DNA of 64,000 bases from Actinomycetes bacterium (GCA_025360105.1 JANYCT010000040.1:186001-250000); one strand, 5' to 3'; shown: positions 19,213 to 28,213, counted from the stretch's first letter. Notes: generated from the sequence alone by a model not told the origin. Program-made: numbers and translations.

Positions 19213-19931
19213 GCTGTTTGCTCCTTCACGCCGGGCGCGACCCGGCCGGCTCGTTCGGCGCGTCCGTCGCGCAGATTCTTGCGAATGACTGGGATGTAGG
19301 TGATCGCGGTCCAATAGCTGATGATCAACCCCGGAATTCCCAACAGCCAACCACCAATCTGGAACGGCAGCTTGAACCGAAAATCGGACTGGCCGAGGAG
19401 CAGGCCAGGCAGCGCGAACATCAGCAAGAAGGTGGCCATCTTGCCCCACCACGTGACATCGAACGGCTTCATGCCACACAATGTTGCAATGGCAACGACA
19501 CCACCGAACACCGATTCACGGATGAGTACGAGCCAGAAGAACCACAACGGGCTGATACCCGCAACGATCATGCCGATGAGCGCGACGATGAACATCAGCC
19601 GATCGGCTGTCGGATCGAGGATCTTGCCGAGCGAACTCACCTGATTGAAGCGTCGGGCGATGTAACCATCGATCCAGTCGGTGGCACCGAGAATGCCGAT
19701 CAGCCATGCCGCACCTGCATAGTTGTCGCGACCAAACAACAGGTACAGGAACAACGGAATACACAGCAACCGAACGATTGACATGATGTTCGGGATCGTG
19801 AGGATGCGATCGGTGTTCACCACCGACTGCGGGTCCGACGGCCGGTTGATCAGATGAGCGCCACGATTCGTTTCGGGTTTGGCATCCGGTTTAATACCGG
19901 GTGCAGTTTCCGGGGCCGGTTCCGACGTCAC
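19209..19931 (-). CDS. CDP-alcohol phosphatidyltransferase (PgsA-type)
   Basis: A 240-residue membrane enzyme carrying the complete CDP-alcohol phosphotransferase motif D-x2-DG-x2-AR-x8-G-x3-D-x3-D (DWIDGYIARR, then GKILDPTADR). At least four hydrophobic segments follow (FIVALIGMIVAGI, VLIRESVFGGVVAIATL, MATFLLMFALPGLLLG, GGWLLGIPGLIISYW). The substrate is most likely glycerol-3-phosphate, as in phosphatidylglycerophosphate synthase or the PgsA2/PgsA3 paralogues. A Pro-rich N-terminus of about 50 residues is extra. The GTG start at 19931 has TACGCT 6 bases upstream. It is transcribed with the guanylyltransferase. Confidence 0.87.
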   Translation of the reverse strand: MTSEPAPETAPGIKPDAKPETNRGAHLINRPSDPQSVVNTDRILTIPNIMSIVRLLCIPLFLYLLFGRDNYAGAAWLIGILGATDWIDGYIARRFNQVSSLGKILDPTADRLMFIVALIGMIVAGISPLWFFWLVLIRESVFGGVVAIATLCGMKPFDVTWWGKMATFLLMFALPGLLLGQSDFRFKLPFQIGGWLLGIPGLIISYWTAITYIPVIRKNLRDGRAERAGRVAPGVKEQTA

Positions 19932-19937
19932 GACCGA

Positions 19938-19957
19938 AGCGTACAACGGCCTACAGT
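19938..19957. promoter_or_regulatory. back-to-back -10 hexamers of the pgsA-type and SDR genes
   Basis: Only 32 bases separate the two divergent start codons. TACGCT (minus, 19938-19943) and TACAGT (plus, 19952-19957) each end exactly 6 bases before their start (GTG 19931, ATG 19964). The two promoters must overlap, and any -35 region lies inside the opposite gene. Confidence 0.45.
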
Positions 19958-19963
19958 CGCTGC

Positions 19964-20788
19964 ATGCCCACAAGCACGCTCCAGGGGAAAGTTGCCTTCA
20001 TCACCGGCGGCGGTTCGGGACTCGGCGCCGCCTTTGCGCGTCGGCTCGCGGCCGACGGTGCCACCATCGTCGTGAACGATCTCAGCGAGATTGCCGCTCG
20101 CGCAATCGCCACCGAGGTCGGCGGGTCTACGGCCGTGTTCGATGTCTGCGACTCGACCGCTTTCGATGCCGGGATCGACGCGGCGGTGCAGCGCCATGGC
20201 TCACTCGACATCATGATCAACAATGCCGGCATTGCCCCGCCCGTCACCGACGTGTCGTTGGCCCGGTTCGACGTTGCGATGGCCAACGCGATGTTGCGCA
20301 TGGAGGGCCGCATCAGCGACATGCAGCCGACGAATGCGATCACCTCGCTTTCCGACGATGAGTGGGACCGAATGATCAAGGTGCACCTGTACGGGAGTTT
20401 CTATGGCGTTCGCGCTGCGCTCCGGCACATGCAACCGAGGCGCGGTGGTGTCATCGTGAACATCTCGTCGATCCTGGGTCAACTGCCCGCTGGCGGACCC
20501 GTGCACTACTCGGCGGCCAAAGCAGCCATCATCGCGCTCACCAAGAGTGCCGCAGCCGAAACCGCCCATCTGGGCATCCGGGTCAATGCCGTCTGCCCCG
20601 GCTACATCGACACTCCCCTGTTGGACGGCCTCAGCGACATGATGCGTATGGCCATCACCACGCGCCTCGGTATGGGTCGAATGGGCACTGCGCAGGAGTT
20701 GGCCGAGTTGGTGCGGTTCCTCAGTGGTCCCGAGAGCAGCTATGCCACCGGCGATGTGTTCACGATGTCGGGCGGATACGTCGGATGA
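19964..20788 (+). CDS. short-chain dehydrogenase/reductase
   Basis: A 274-residue classical SDR using NAD(P). Seen: cofactor loop TGGGSGLG, NNAG, the catalytic Ser in NISSILG, and Tyr/Lys in HYSAAKAAI, with CPGYIDTPL after it. Asp of VVNDLSE at the end of beta-2 points to NAD rather than NADP. An insertion of roughly 25 residues (FDVAMANAMLRMEGRISDMQ) between NNAG and the DEWDRMIKV helix is longer than in FabG. Substrate unknown. ATG 19964 is supported by TACAGT upstream. The stop overlaps the HIT gene start (ATGA). Confidence 0.88.
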   Translation: MPTSTLQGKVAFITGGGSGLGAAFARRLAADGATIVVNDLSEIAARAIATEVGGSTAVFDVCDSTAFDAGIDAAVQRHGSLDIMINNAGIAPPVTDVSLARFDVAMANAMLRMEGRISDMQPTNAITSLSDDEWDRMIKVHLYGSFYGVRAALRHMQPRRGGVIVNISSILGQLPAGGPVHYSAAKAAIIALTKSAAAETAHLGIRVNAVCPGYIDTPLLDGLSDMMRMAITTRLGMGRMGTAQELAELVRFLSGPESSYATGDVFTMSGGYVG

Positions 20789-21186
20789 CCACCATCTTCA
20801 CCCGAATCATCAACGGCGAGATCCCAGGAACGTTCGTATATCGAGATGACCGCTGCGTGGCGTTCATGTCAATTAATCCAATGGCCCTTGGTCACGCGCT
20901 CGTTGTCCCCATCGAGGAAGTCGACGTCTGGACCGACTGTTCTGCGGAGCTGTCGGCTCATCTCTTCGCTGTGAGCCACCGCATCGCACGGGCACAGCAG
21001 TTCGCGTTTGCATGCGAGCGGGTCGGATTGATCATCGCCGGCTACGAGGTGCCCCACGCCCATATCCATCTGATACCGACGTCGAACATGGGCCAACTGT
21101 CGTTCGCCAACGCCGCCCAGTCGGTGGACAGAGAGATCGTCAACAACGCCGCCGAGCTCATACGCGACGCGCTCGCCTCGCTGTAA
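20785..21186 (+). CDS. HIT-family nucleotide hydrolase/transferase
   Basis: A 133-residue histidine-triad protein. The N-terminal IFTRIINGEIPGTFVYRDD and the active-site HAHIHLIP (H-x-H-x-H) are diagnostic. HIT proteins cleave phosphoramidates and dinucleoside polyphosphates. Seen as an overlap: its ATG is inside the SDR stop (ATGA), so the two form an operon. This is a HINT-like short form, distinct from the longer HIT protein at 44 kb. Confidence 0.92.
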   Translation: MTTIFTRIINGEIPGTFVYRDDRCVAFMSINPMALGHALVVPIEEVDVWTDCSAELSAHLFAVSHRIARAQQFAFACERVGLIIAGYEVPHAHIHLIPTSNMGQLSFANAAQSVDREIVNNAAELIRDALASL

Positions 21187-21218
21187 TCTTCGCGATCTGA
21201 CGGTCGCGAACAATGGGC

Positions 21219-22415
21219 TCAGCCCAAACGAAGCGTCTCGAGTGGTTCGAGGCGTGCGGCGCGCACCGATGGGTACAGCCCCGCCACCACCGAGATCACC
21301 ATCGCAAGCGCGATGCCGGCGGGAATCAACCACGGCGCGAGTACGAACACCCATCCAGCAATCGTCGCCCCGATGAAAATCGACAGTATTCCGAGCATGA
21401 CCCCACAGATCCCACCGAGTAGGCCGATGAAGAGTGCCTCCAGCAGGAACTGCGACGCGATGATCGATCGGGTATGGCCGAGAGCGCGGCGGATGCCGAT
21501 CTCGGCCGAGCGCTGGATCACCGAGATGGACATCACATTGGCGATACCGACTCCACCCACGATCGATGCGAGGATGCCCATCGAGACCACGATCAACTTG
21601 ATCTGCTGGTCGCTCTGCGCAGCGAGCTGCAACGCCTCGGACTTGATGTCGGTGGTCACCTGGTTGGGTCCGCCAAGGTTGATCGCCACGCGAAGCGCAT
21701 CGGCGGTGACCTTCTCAGATCCTTCTTTCGAGCGGACGTAGAGTTTGTTCGAGAGGATTCTGTCGTCTTTGGTGTCGACGAAGTCGGCCTTGGCCGATGG
21801 GAACCCGATGAACACTGCGTTGTCGAACGAGGGCTCGAGTTCCACCTCGCTGAGAATGCCGACCACGCCATAACGGATGCCATTGAGCTCGATCGTGCGC
21901 ACCTCGCCGGGCAGGTAGCTGAACTGTCTGGCGAGCCCGATGCCGATCACCGCTGACCTGCTGACCACCTGATCGTCGAATTCGTTCAACCATCGCCCGC
22001 TGATGAGCTGTACCTTGAGCACCGATGGGAGTTGTATGTCGCTGGCGACCACCGGGATCGGCACCGCCTCGTACTTGTCTTTGGCTTCCTTGTAGGGCGT
22101 GACGATGATGTTCGACAGTTCGCGGATCTCGGCGACGCTCGTGACCGTGTACACACTCTGGGACCGGGCGATGACATCTTGGGGAAGCGTCGGATCCTTA
22201 CTGCCGAAGCTGCTCGACGCGGCGACTCCGATGAGGTTCGTGCCGAGCTTGTTCACCTTCTCCTTCAGGTCGCCCTTCGCGCTGTCGGTGAGGCCGACCG
22301 CGGCAATGATCGCGGCGACGCCGATCATCGGGCCGAGGAGGAGCAACAACGTGCGGACCTTGCGCGCGTACAGGCCCGTGAGCGCGACGCGCAGCAGGTC
22401 GCGAAAGGTTTTCAT
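21219..22415 (-). CDS. MacB-type ABC transporter permease
   Basis: A 398-residue permease of the MacB/FtsX (type VII ABC) kind. One transmembrane helix near residues 20-45, a large extracytoplasmic domain (about 50-270), and three helices in the FtsX domain: IKLIVVSMGILASIVGGVGI, QFLLEALFIGLLGGICG and IPAGIALAMVISVVAGLYP, ending in the characteristic ARLEPLETLR. With the ATPase and adaptor upstream it should form a mechanotransmitting exporter; the cargo is unknown. ATG 22415 overlaps the ATPase stop. Confidence 0.93.
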   Translation of the reverse strand: MKTFRDLLRVALTGLYARKVRTLLLLLGPMIGVAAIIAAVGLTDSAKGDLKEKVNKLGTNLIGVAASSSFGSKDPTLPQDVIARSQSVYTVTSVAEIRELSNIIVTPYKEAKDKYEAVPIPVVASDIQLPSVLKVQLISGRWLNEFDDQVVSRSAVIGIGLARQFSYLPGEVRTIELNGIRYGVVGILSEVELEPSFDNAVFIGFPSAKADFVDTKDDRILSNKLYVRSKEGSEKVTADALRVAINLGGPNQVTTDIKSEALQLAAQSDQQIKLIVVSMGILASIVGGVGIANVMSISVIQRSAEIGIRRALGHTRSIIASQFLLEALFIGLLGGICGVMLGILSIFIGATIAGWVFVLAPWLIPAGIALAMVISVVAGLYPSVRAARLEPLETLRLG

Positions 22416-23134
22416 CGCACTCTCGTCACATCGTTGACGATGCGGCCGTCGCGCATCGACACTTTACGGTATGCGGCATCCGCGACCTCGGTCGCATGGG
22501 TGACAATGACCACCGCCCGCTCGGGTGACTGCAGATTGGTGAGCAACTCCATCACGTTCTCGGCGTTCTGCGAATCGAGAGCGCCCGTGGGCTCGTCGGC
22601 CAAGAGGATCTTCGGTTCGGTCACCAGTGCTCGTGCCAAGGCAACTCGCTGCTGCTCGCCGCCTGACAATTGCACGGGCCGGTGGTCATGCCGACGGCCG
22701 AGACCGACCTGGTTCAACGCCGACATCGCTCGAAGCCGACGCTCTGCGCGACTGAGTCCGCGATAGAGCAATGCTGTTTCGACGTTGCCAGTCGCGTCGA
22801 GATGCGGGATGAGATGGAATTGCTGGAACACGAAACCGATTGTTCGTCCACGCACTTCGGTGCGTTCGGCGTCGTCGAGACCGGTCACTGTCTTGCCGCC
22901 GACGATGATGCGGCCCGACGTCGGAATATCGAGGCAACCCAAGAGCCCAAGCATCGTCGATTTGCCGGAACCGGACGGACCCACGATGGACACAAAGTCG
23001 CCCGGCATGATGCGCAGCGAGACATCGCGCAGCGCATAGACGGCCGCCTCTCCGGTGCCGTACACACGCGACACCGTGTCGAGCTCGAGGAGGGGCTCGA
23101 CGCCGACGCGCGTGACCTCGTCGACGACGGTCAT
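22412..23134 (-). CDS. MacB/LolD-type ABC transporter ATPase
   Basis: A 240-residue ATPase: Walker A GPSGSGKST, Q-loop FQQFHLIPHLDATGNV, signature LSGGEQQRVALARAL, Walker B ILLADEPTGALD, H-loop VIVTHA. The sequence VYALRDVSLRI with the long HLIPHLDATGNVE stretch is typical of the LolD/MacB subfamily. It overlaps both neighbours by 4 bases (ATGA), so adaptor, ATPase and permease are translated as a unit. Confidence 0.95.
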   Translation of the reverse strand: MTVVDEVTRVGVEPLLELDTVSRVYGTGEAAVYALRDVSLRIMPGDFVSIVGPSGSGKSTMLGLLGCLDIPTSGRIIVGGKTVTGLDDAERTEVRGRTIGFVFQQFHLIPHLDATGNVETALLYRGLSRAERRLRAMSALNQVGLGRRHDHRPVQLSGGEQQRVALARALVTEPKILLADEPTGALDSQNAENVMELLTNLQSPERAVVIVTHATEVADAAYRKVSMRDGRIVNDVTRVR

Positions 23135-25299
23135 TTTGTGGACGTGGGAGTACCGGCCGCGTCGACATCGACCACGACCAATTCGTCACCCTTGAGCCCT
23201 GTGACGATCTCGACGTATTCGTTGTCGATCAGACCAATCGTGACCGGCACCCTGGTGATGGTGCCCTTGTCGTTGACGACGCGGACCTCATCGCCGCCGC
23301 CCGTGCGCAGCACCGCCGCTACCGGCACAGACAATACGTTGGTCTTCTCTGCGAGCGTGACCTCGATGGAGACCGACGCGCCGTCGACGGCTGCAAGTTC
23401 TCCGTTCACGGTGACGACTCCCTCGTAGATCTCCGCGCCGGCATCACCCACCTTGGCGGAGTCGTCGAGCGAACTAATCACACCCTTGAGCGTCTGATCA
23501 CCGGCTTTCAAGGTGACCTTGGCGATTTGGCCCACCTTCAACTGGGCGCGATCCGACGGGCTGACCTTCATCGTGACGGTGAACACCGGCTCGGTGAGGC
23601 TGATCACGGGTGCTCCCTGCAGCACGAACTCGCCTTCGTCGACTTCGACCTTGCCCACTCGTGCCGGCCATTTGGCCACGAGCATGTCGTTGGGAAAAAA
23701 GACCACATCGACGTTGATTGCCTTGAGCGGCACCGTCACACTCGAGTTGCCGGCCCGCATGACCACCGTGCCGCTGAGCACCTCGTAGTCGCGACCGTTG
23801 GTGGCCGTACCGCCGACTTGATAGTTGATCGAGGTATCAGCGGTGACCGGGGCGTCGGAAATGATTTGAAATCCGCCGGCACCGCCGCGGCGGATCGAAC
23901 CGCCACCCACGAGTCGCATTTCGGGCAGGACGCTGCTCTTGATAGTCACGATGACACCCGCGGGATCGCCAACGACGTATGGGGGATGCACTGGGTCGCC
24001 AGTGGGATCGGGAATCAACGCGACGCCGAGCGTCTTGTCGGGTTCAACGACGTTTACATTGCGTATCTGAATTTGGAGCGTGGTCGAGGTATTGCCGGCG
24101 GTGATTTTGAAGTTCTTCTTGTCCAACTCCACGTAGTCAGGTCCCGCCTGGGCGTCACCGTTGAACACGAGGCTGAACTTCATGTCCTTGTTCGATTCGA
24201 CCGACGACTTGACCGTGAGCGTGACCGTTTGGCCCTGATTCACCAGCGATGTGTCGGCAACAATGGTGAATACCGGGACGAGATCGCTGCCATTCGCGGC
24301 GATGGTTACCGTTGCCACACTCGTGGGACCGACGATGTAATTGGGGTCGTTGCCGAACTGCACCGTGAGCGTGACGGTGATGTCCTCGGCGTCTTCGATG
24401 ATCTGATCCTTGAACACGTTCACCGCCGGAATTGTGACCGAGGTCTTCCCGGCGGGAAAGATGAAGCTGCCCTTGATGGTGGAATAGTCATCACCGTTGG
24501 TCGGGTCGCTACCGGCCGTCGCGCTGCCGCCAATTGTCAGCCCCACGCTGAGGTCCTGGGTGGGCGCTACATCGGCGGTGAAGGTGATGTTGAAACTGTC
24601 GCCTTCGTTCACTGTGGTGGGAGTAGCCGAAACGTTGATCGTGGGTTTGGTCACCACCCGAGGCGCGTGGTTGGGTCGGGCCATGCCCGGCGCGGCGGCA
24701 AGCGGCGGCGCCTTGGGCAGGATCGTGTACGCGACAGTGTTGGCTTTGCCTACCTTGTAGCCCGCGCTGTTCTGGCCGAGGCTCACCGTCACGGTCTGGT
24801 CGGGTCCTGGCGTCGCGCCCGGGTAGCCACGATCGGCCTGCCACTTGGCTAGGGCCGCGCGGGTCTCTTCTGTGTAGAGGCTGTCGACCTGGGAGATTGC
24901 GTAGCCCTCGCTCGCGAGTTCGCGCTCGAGCTGCAACACATCGGGCCCGACGCTGCCGACATCGAGTCTGCGATAGAACGCGAAGTCACCCTTGACCGCG
25001 TAGGCCATCCGACCATCCAGCGAGAAAACGGGATCTCCCACGTTGATGGTGTCGCCATCTTTGACCGGCAGCGAACTGACCTTGCCGTCGACCGAGGAGT
25101 TGATGCGTTGCGTCTCCTTGCGCTGCACCACACCATTCACGGTGAGGACATCGCTGAGTGTGCGACGCGTCACGGGCTGCGGCTTGATCACCAATCCACG
25201 CTGAGGCGCCTGATCGATCGTTGAGCGTCCGATGAAAAACACCCCTGCAAGCAGGGCCACGACGCCAACGCCGAGACCCACCTTTTTTGTGAGCCCCAT
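23131..25299 (-). CDS. HlyD-like exporter adaptor with peptidoglycan-binding and Calx-beta insertions
   Basis: A 722-residue membrane-fusion protein. Residues 5-25 are one transmembrane anchor (VGLGVGVVALLAGVFFIG). A lipoyl half-motif (INSSVDGKVSSLPVKDGDTI) is followed by a peptidoglycan-binding module near 115-155 (GSVGPDVLQLERELASEGY). Three Calx-beta-like repeats follow at about 220-530 (NEGDSFNITF, NQGQTVTLTV, TATNGRDYEV). The second lipoyl half (ARVGKVEVDEGEFVLQGAP) and the beta-barrel end (VPVAAVLRTGGGDEVRVV) close the protein. The coiled-coil hairpin used to contact TolC is missing. It fits a monoderm cell where the adaptor works within the wall (inference). It starts 7 bases after the lipoprotein gene. 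Confidence 0.88.
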   Translation of the reverse strand: MGLTKKVGLGVGVVALLAGVFFIGRSTIDQAPQRGLVIKPQPVTRRTLSDVLTVNGVVQRKETQRINSSVDGKVSSLPVKDGDTINVGDPVFSLDGRMAYAVKGDFAFYRRLDVGSVGPDVLQLERELASEGYAISQVDSLYTEETRAALAKWQADRGYPGATPGPDQTVTVSLGQNSAGYKVGKANTVAYTILPKAPPLAAAPGMARPNHAPRVVTKPTINVSATPTTVNEGDSFNITFTADVAPTQDLSVGLTIGGSATAGSDPTNGDDYSTIKGSFIFPAGKTSVTIPAVNVFKDQIIEDAEDITVTLTVQFGNDPNYIVGPTSVATVTIAANGSDLVPVFTIVADTSLVNQGQTVTLTVKSSVESNKDMKFSLVFNGDAQAGPDYVELDKKNFKITAGNTSTTLQIQIRNVNVVEPDKTLGVALIPDPTGDPVHPPYVVGDPAGVIVTIKSSVLPEMRLVGGGSIRRGGAGGFQIISDAPVTADTSINYQVGGTATNGRDYEVLSGTVVMRAGNSSVTVPLKAINVDVVFFPNDMLVAKWPARVGKVEVDEGEFVLQGAPVISLTEPVFTVTMKVSPSDRAQLKVGQIAKVTLKAGDQTLKGVISSLDDSAKVGDAGAEIYEGVVTVNGELAAVDGASVSIEVTLAEKTNVLSVPVAAVLRTGGGDEVRVVNDKGTITRVPVTIGLIDNEYVEIVTGLKGDELVVVDVDAAGTPTSTK

Positions 25300-25306
25300 T
25301 GCGAAA

Positions 25307-25984
25307 TTACCCGCCGTTTCCCTGGATTGCTTTGTTGATCCCTGTTTCCGACAGACACTGGTTGAGGTCGCGCTCGTTGAGGGTGCCATCGGGACTCTGG
25401 AACACCGACGGATTGATGAGGCCGATCTTGTCGGTGGTGGTCTCGATCTTCCAGCCGCGCCCCTTCAGGCACGTCTCGAGCAGCTTGAAGGCCTTGTTGC
25501 GAATTTCGACGTCGGCCGGTGCGAGGTCGGCTCGAGTGGTCTGCATCTCTTTGAGGATCTCGACAATGTCAGTTCGCGCTGCGCAGGTGGTCACCACCTT
25601 GAGGTACGCGGCGTCTTTGTAGGCAGGGTTGTTCGGGTCCTGCAGGTTGCCCTGAATCTTGTAGCCAGCATCTTCGATGCAGGTCTTGAACTTTGCGTAC
25701 GCGTCGAACAGGCGCAATTCGGGCGGCCGGTTGTCCTTGTTCTGCGGGACGGTGTCGCCCGTCGCTGCGGCCGGAACGGACTCACCCGGTGCGAGCGATG
25801 GGCCCGTCGTCGTCAGCGGGGCCATCTCGCTACGAACCTTGGCAACCTGGGCGGGCGTCATCACCTGCACGTCGTCGGCGGACCGCACCACTGTTGCGGG
25901 GGCAGTATTTCCGCACGCGCCAATGATGAGTGCAGATACACAGATACACAGCACGCCCCCTCGCATGCGCCGAGAGTAGTCCAT
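25307..25984 (-). CDS. secreted lipoprotein of unknown function, first gene of the exporter operon
   Basis: A 225-residue predicted lipoprotein: a hydrophobic segment VLCICVSALIIGAC with lipobox IGAC at about residue 24, then a low-complexity spacer. The mature part has four Cys in two pairs (FKTCIEDAGYK/TTCAARTD, ETCLKGRGWK/NQCLSETG) that could form disulphides. No named family recognised. The duplicated C-x-(D/G)-x-G-(Y/W)-K pattern hints at an internal repeat. The start is ATG 25984; ATG 25966 is an alternative. The tight link to the adaptor suggests it is the exporter's extracytoplasmic partner. Confidence 0.75.
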   Translation of the reverse strand: MDYSRRMRGGVLCICVSALIIGACGNTAPATVVRSADDVQVMTPAQVAKVRSEMAPLTTTGPSLAPGESVPAAATGDTVPQNKDNRPPELRLFDAYAKFKTCIEDAGYKIQGNLQDPNNPAYKDAAYLKVVTTCAARTDIVEILKEMQTTRADLAPADVEIRNKAFKLLETCLKGRGWKIETTTDKIGLINPSVFQSPDGTLNERDLNQCLSETGINKAIQGNGG

Positions 25985-26094
25985 ACCACCCGCTGAGGCC
26001 GTGACCGTGGAGTGCGTGCTCACGAGGGCACGCTCACTCGCCATGGCGACGATTAGGGTCAGTCGGCGATGGCTGCGATCCAAGTGAACACCCG

Positions 26095-26916
26095 GTGAGC
26101 CCGGTCTTGCGTTGCCCGCACTGCCATCAGCCGCTGGTCGCGGATGCCAACGCATTTCGATGCGCTTCGGGGCACCATTTCGATCGCGCCAAGGAGGGTT
26201 ATGTGAACCTGCTGCCCGGCGGTCGCTTCAAGGGCGGGCCCGCCGGCGACGACGAGTCGATGGTTCGAGCACGTCGCATCGTGTTCGACGCAGGTCTCTA
26301 CGATCCTGTCATCGATGCCGTTGCGGCCGCAGTTGCGCAGGTTCACCCCACCTGCGTGGTTGATGCTGGCTGCGGTGAGGGAACATATCTCCAGCGCGCG
26401 ACGGCGCTCGCCGGCGCGCAGGGGTGGGGTATCGACATATCCAAGTGGGCCATTCGCCTTGCGGCTAAACGCCACCGCGATCACCAGTACGCAGTGGCGT
26501 CGAGCTACGCGCTCCCCTTCGCAGACGACACCTTCGATGCGCTCATCAACGTGTTCTCGCCACGTGACTTTTCCGAGATGCAGCGCGTGCTGCACAGTGG
26601 AGGCGTTGCGGCGGTGGTCACCCCCGGACCCCGGCATCTCAACCAACTCAAGGCCATCATCTACGACGATCCGCACGAGCATTTGGAACCCTCGGTGGGC
26701 GACCTTCCCAATGACGTGCCTACTCCTGATCACATCGAGATGCTGACGTTCGATCTGTACCTCGACGACCCGGCGTTGCGTCTCAGCCTGCTCGAGATGA
26801 CTCCCTTCTGGTGGAGCACGGTACCCGAGCGTAGAGACATCATCGCGGCGACGCCGCTCACCGTCGACGTCGACGTTCGGCTCATGCTGTACGTGAAACC
26901 TGCCAACATTGCGTGA
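26095..26916 (+). CDS. 23S rRNA (guanine-N1)-methyltransferase RlmA-like
   Basis: A 273-residue protein with the RlmA architecture: an N-terminal zinc finger (LRCPHCHQPL...FRCASGHHFDRAKEGYVNLL), then a SAM-dependent Rossmann domain with VVDAGCGEGTYL, GIDISKWAIRLAAKR and LPFADDTFDALINVFSP. The homologues RlmAI/RlmAII (TlrB) methylate G745 or G748 of 23S rRNA, and RlmAII gives tylosin resistance. Which site is used cannot be told. GTG 26095 is the only reasonable start. It is divergent from the lipoprotein gene and convergent with the LLM gene. Confidence 0.88.
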   Translation: MSPVLRCPHCHQPLVADANAFRCASGHHFDRAKEGYVNLLPGGRFKGGPAGDDESMVRARRIVFDAGLYDPVIDAVAAAVAQVHPTCVVDAGCGEGTYLQRATALAGAQGWGIDISKWAIRLAAKRHRDHQYAVASSYALPFADDTFDALINVFSPRDFSEMQRVLHSGGVAAVVTPGPRHLNQLKAIIYDDPHEHLEPSVGDLPNDVPTPDHIEMLTFDLYLDDPALRLSLLEMTPFWWSTVPERRDIIAATPLTVDVDVRLMLYVKPANIA

Positions 26917-26940
26917 ACACGGCTGAACTCGGGCTCGGGT

Positions 26941-28185
26941 TCACACGCCGTCGGAGGGAACCACTGCCTTGGCAACCGAGGCGCGAACCACCGGGATCTC
27001 GTGGTCGGCAAGTGCCCGCATGCGCACCTTGCGTGCCAACGCGGCCTCGACGAACGGACGCAGTTCCGCTTCTTTGGCCCGCTCGCGCTCGGCCTCACCG
27101 GCGTGGAACTCGTCCATCACCTCGGCGGCGAACAGTTCGAGCGAAGCGCAGATGTCGGCATGTTTGTTCTCGCCGGCCTGCTGGATGAAGATCACCTGAT
27201 CCACACCCGCGGACTGCATCGTGCGCAGATGGCGACGTGCGTCCTCCGGTGTGCCGATAGCGCTTGCGTAGCGGTCGCCTTTGGCAAGCGCGGCCGCGAC
27301 GAATCCCTCGGTGACATCGCCGCGTTGCTGTTGGAAGTCGGCCCACAGTGTGCTGCGCCCGGGCACGGCATCGTGGGCGACCAAGGCGTTGATGGCATAG
27401 CGGAAGAACTCGAAACCCTCGAGCCCCTTACGAATGGCCTCGCCGCGATCGTGGTCGATCGAAAAGCTCGTCACCAGGGCGATGTTTGCGTTCACGGTGT
27501 GGCCGATGGGAACGCACTCCTCGCTCTTGATGATGTCGTAGTAGGTGTTCACCCAGTACTCAGCCTCGCCTGCGTCGACGAACGAAAAGGCCAGTGCGCC
27601 GAGCCCGGCCCGAGCAGCAACCTCAATCGTGGACCGATTGGTGCACGCCATCCACATCGGCGGGTGCGGCTTCTGTACGGGCTTGGGCACCACGTTGCGG
27701 CAGGGCATCGAGAACGATGCGCCCTCGTATCCGGGGTACGGAGACATCGACATCATGTTGGCGATCTGCTCACCCGCCTCCAAACTCATGGCCCGCTTCT
27801 CCCTCGCAGGTACTGCGAATCCGCCGAGTTCTAGCCGCGTGGCGCCTTCGCCGATACCGAACTCCATGCGGCCATGCGAGATAAGATCGAGTGTGGAGAC
27901 AACCTCCGCGGTGCGGGCCGGATGGTTGTAACCAGCTGGTGTGTGGCGGATGCCGTGCCCGAGCCGGATGCGCTCGGTGCGCGCTGCGGCGGCAGCAAGA
28001 AAGACCTCGGGGGCCGACGAGTGCGAGTACTCCTCGAGGAAGTGATGCTCGACCACCCATGCATTGTCGAAGCCAAGACGATCGGCAAGAGCCACCTGCT
28101 CGAGGGCGTCGTGGAACAACCGTTCCTCGTCGCCCTCGGCCCACGGCCGCGGCAACTGATGCTCGTAGAACACCCCGAATCTCAA
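26941..28185 (-). CDS. luciferase-like (LLM class) flavin-dependent oxidoreductase
   Basis: A 414-residue LLM protein: MRFGVFYEHQLPRPW, RLGFDNAWVVEHHFLEEYSH, RIRLGHGIRHTPAGYNHPAR, ISHGRMEFGIGEGATRLEL and KPHPPMWMACTNRSTI. This is the long luciferase-like form. Flavin with O2 or F420 is the expected cofactor; substrate unknown. TTG 28185 is taken as start because GGAGG lies 7 bases before it and the family N-terminus (RFG(V/I)F) starts right there. The C-terminal 60 residues are Glu/Ala/Arg-rich and helical. Confidence 0.85.
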   Translation of the reverse strand: MRFGVFYEHQLPRPWAEGDEERLFHDALEQVALADRLGFDNAWVVEHHFLEEYSHSSAPEVFLAAAAARTERIRLGHGIRHTPAGYNHPARTAEVVSTLDLISHGRMEFGIGEGATRLELGGFAVPAREKRAMSLEAGEQIANMMSMSPYPGYEGASFSMPCRNVVPKPVQKPHPPMWMACTNRSTIEVAARAGLGALAFSFVDAGEAEYWVNTYYDIIKSEECVPIGHTVNANIALVTSFSIDHDRGEAIRKGLEGFEFFRYAINALVAHDAVPGRSTLWADFQQQRGDVTEGFVAAALAKGDRYASAIGTPEDARRHLRTMQSAGVDQVIFIQQAGENKHADICASLELFAAEVMDEFHAGEAERERAKEAELRPFVEAALARKVRMRALADHEIPVVRASVAKAVVPSDGV

Positions 28186-28213
28186 GCCGACCTCCGGTTA
28201 CATTGACGTCTTC

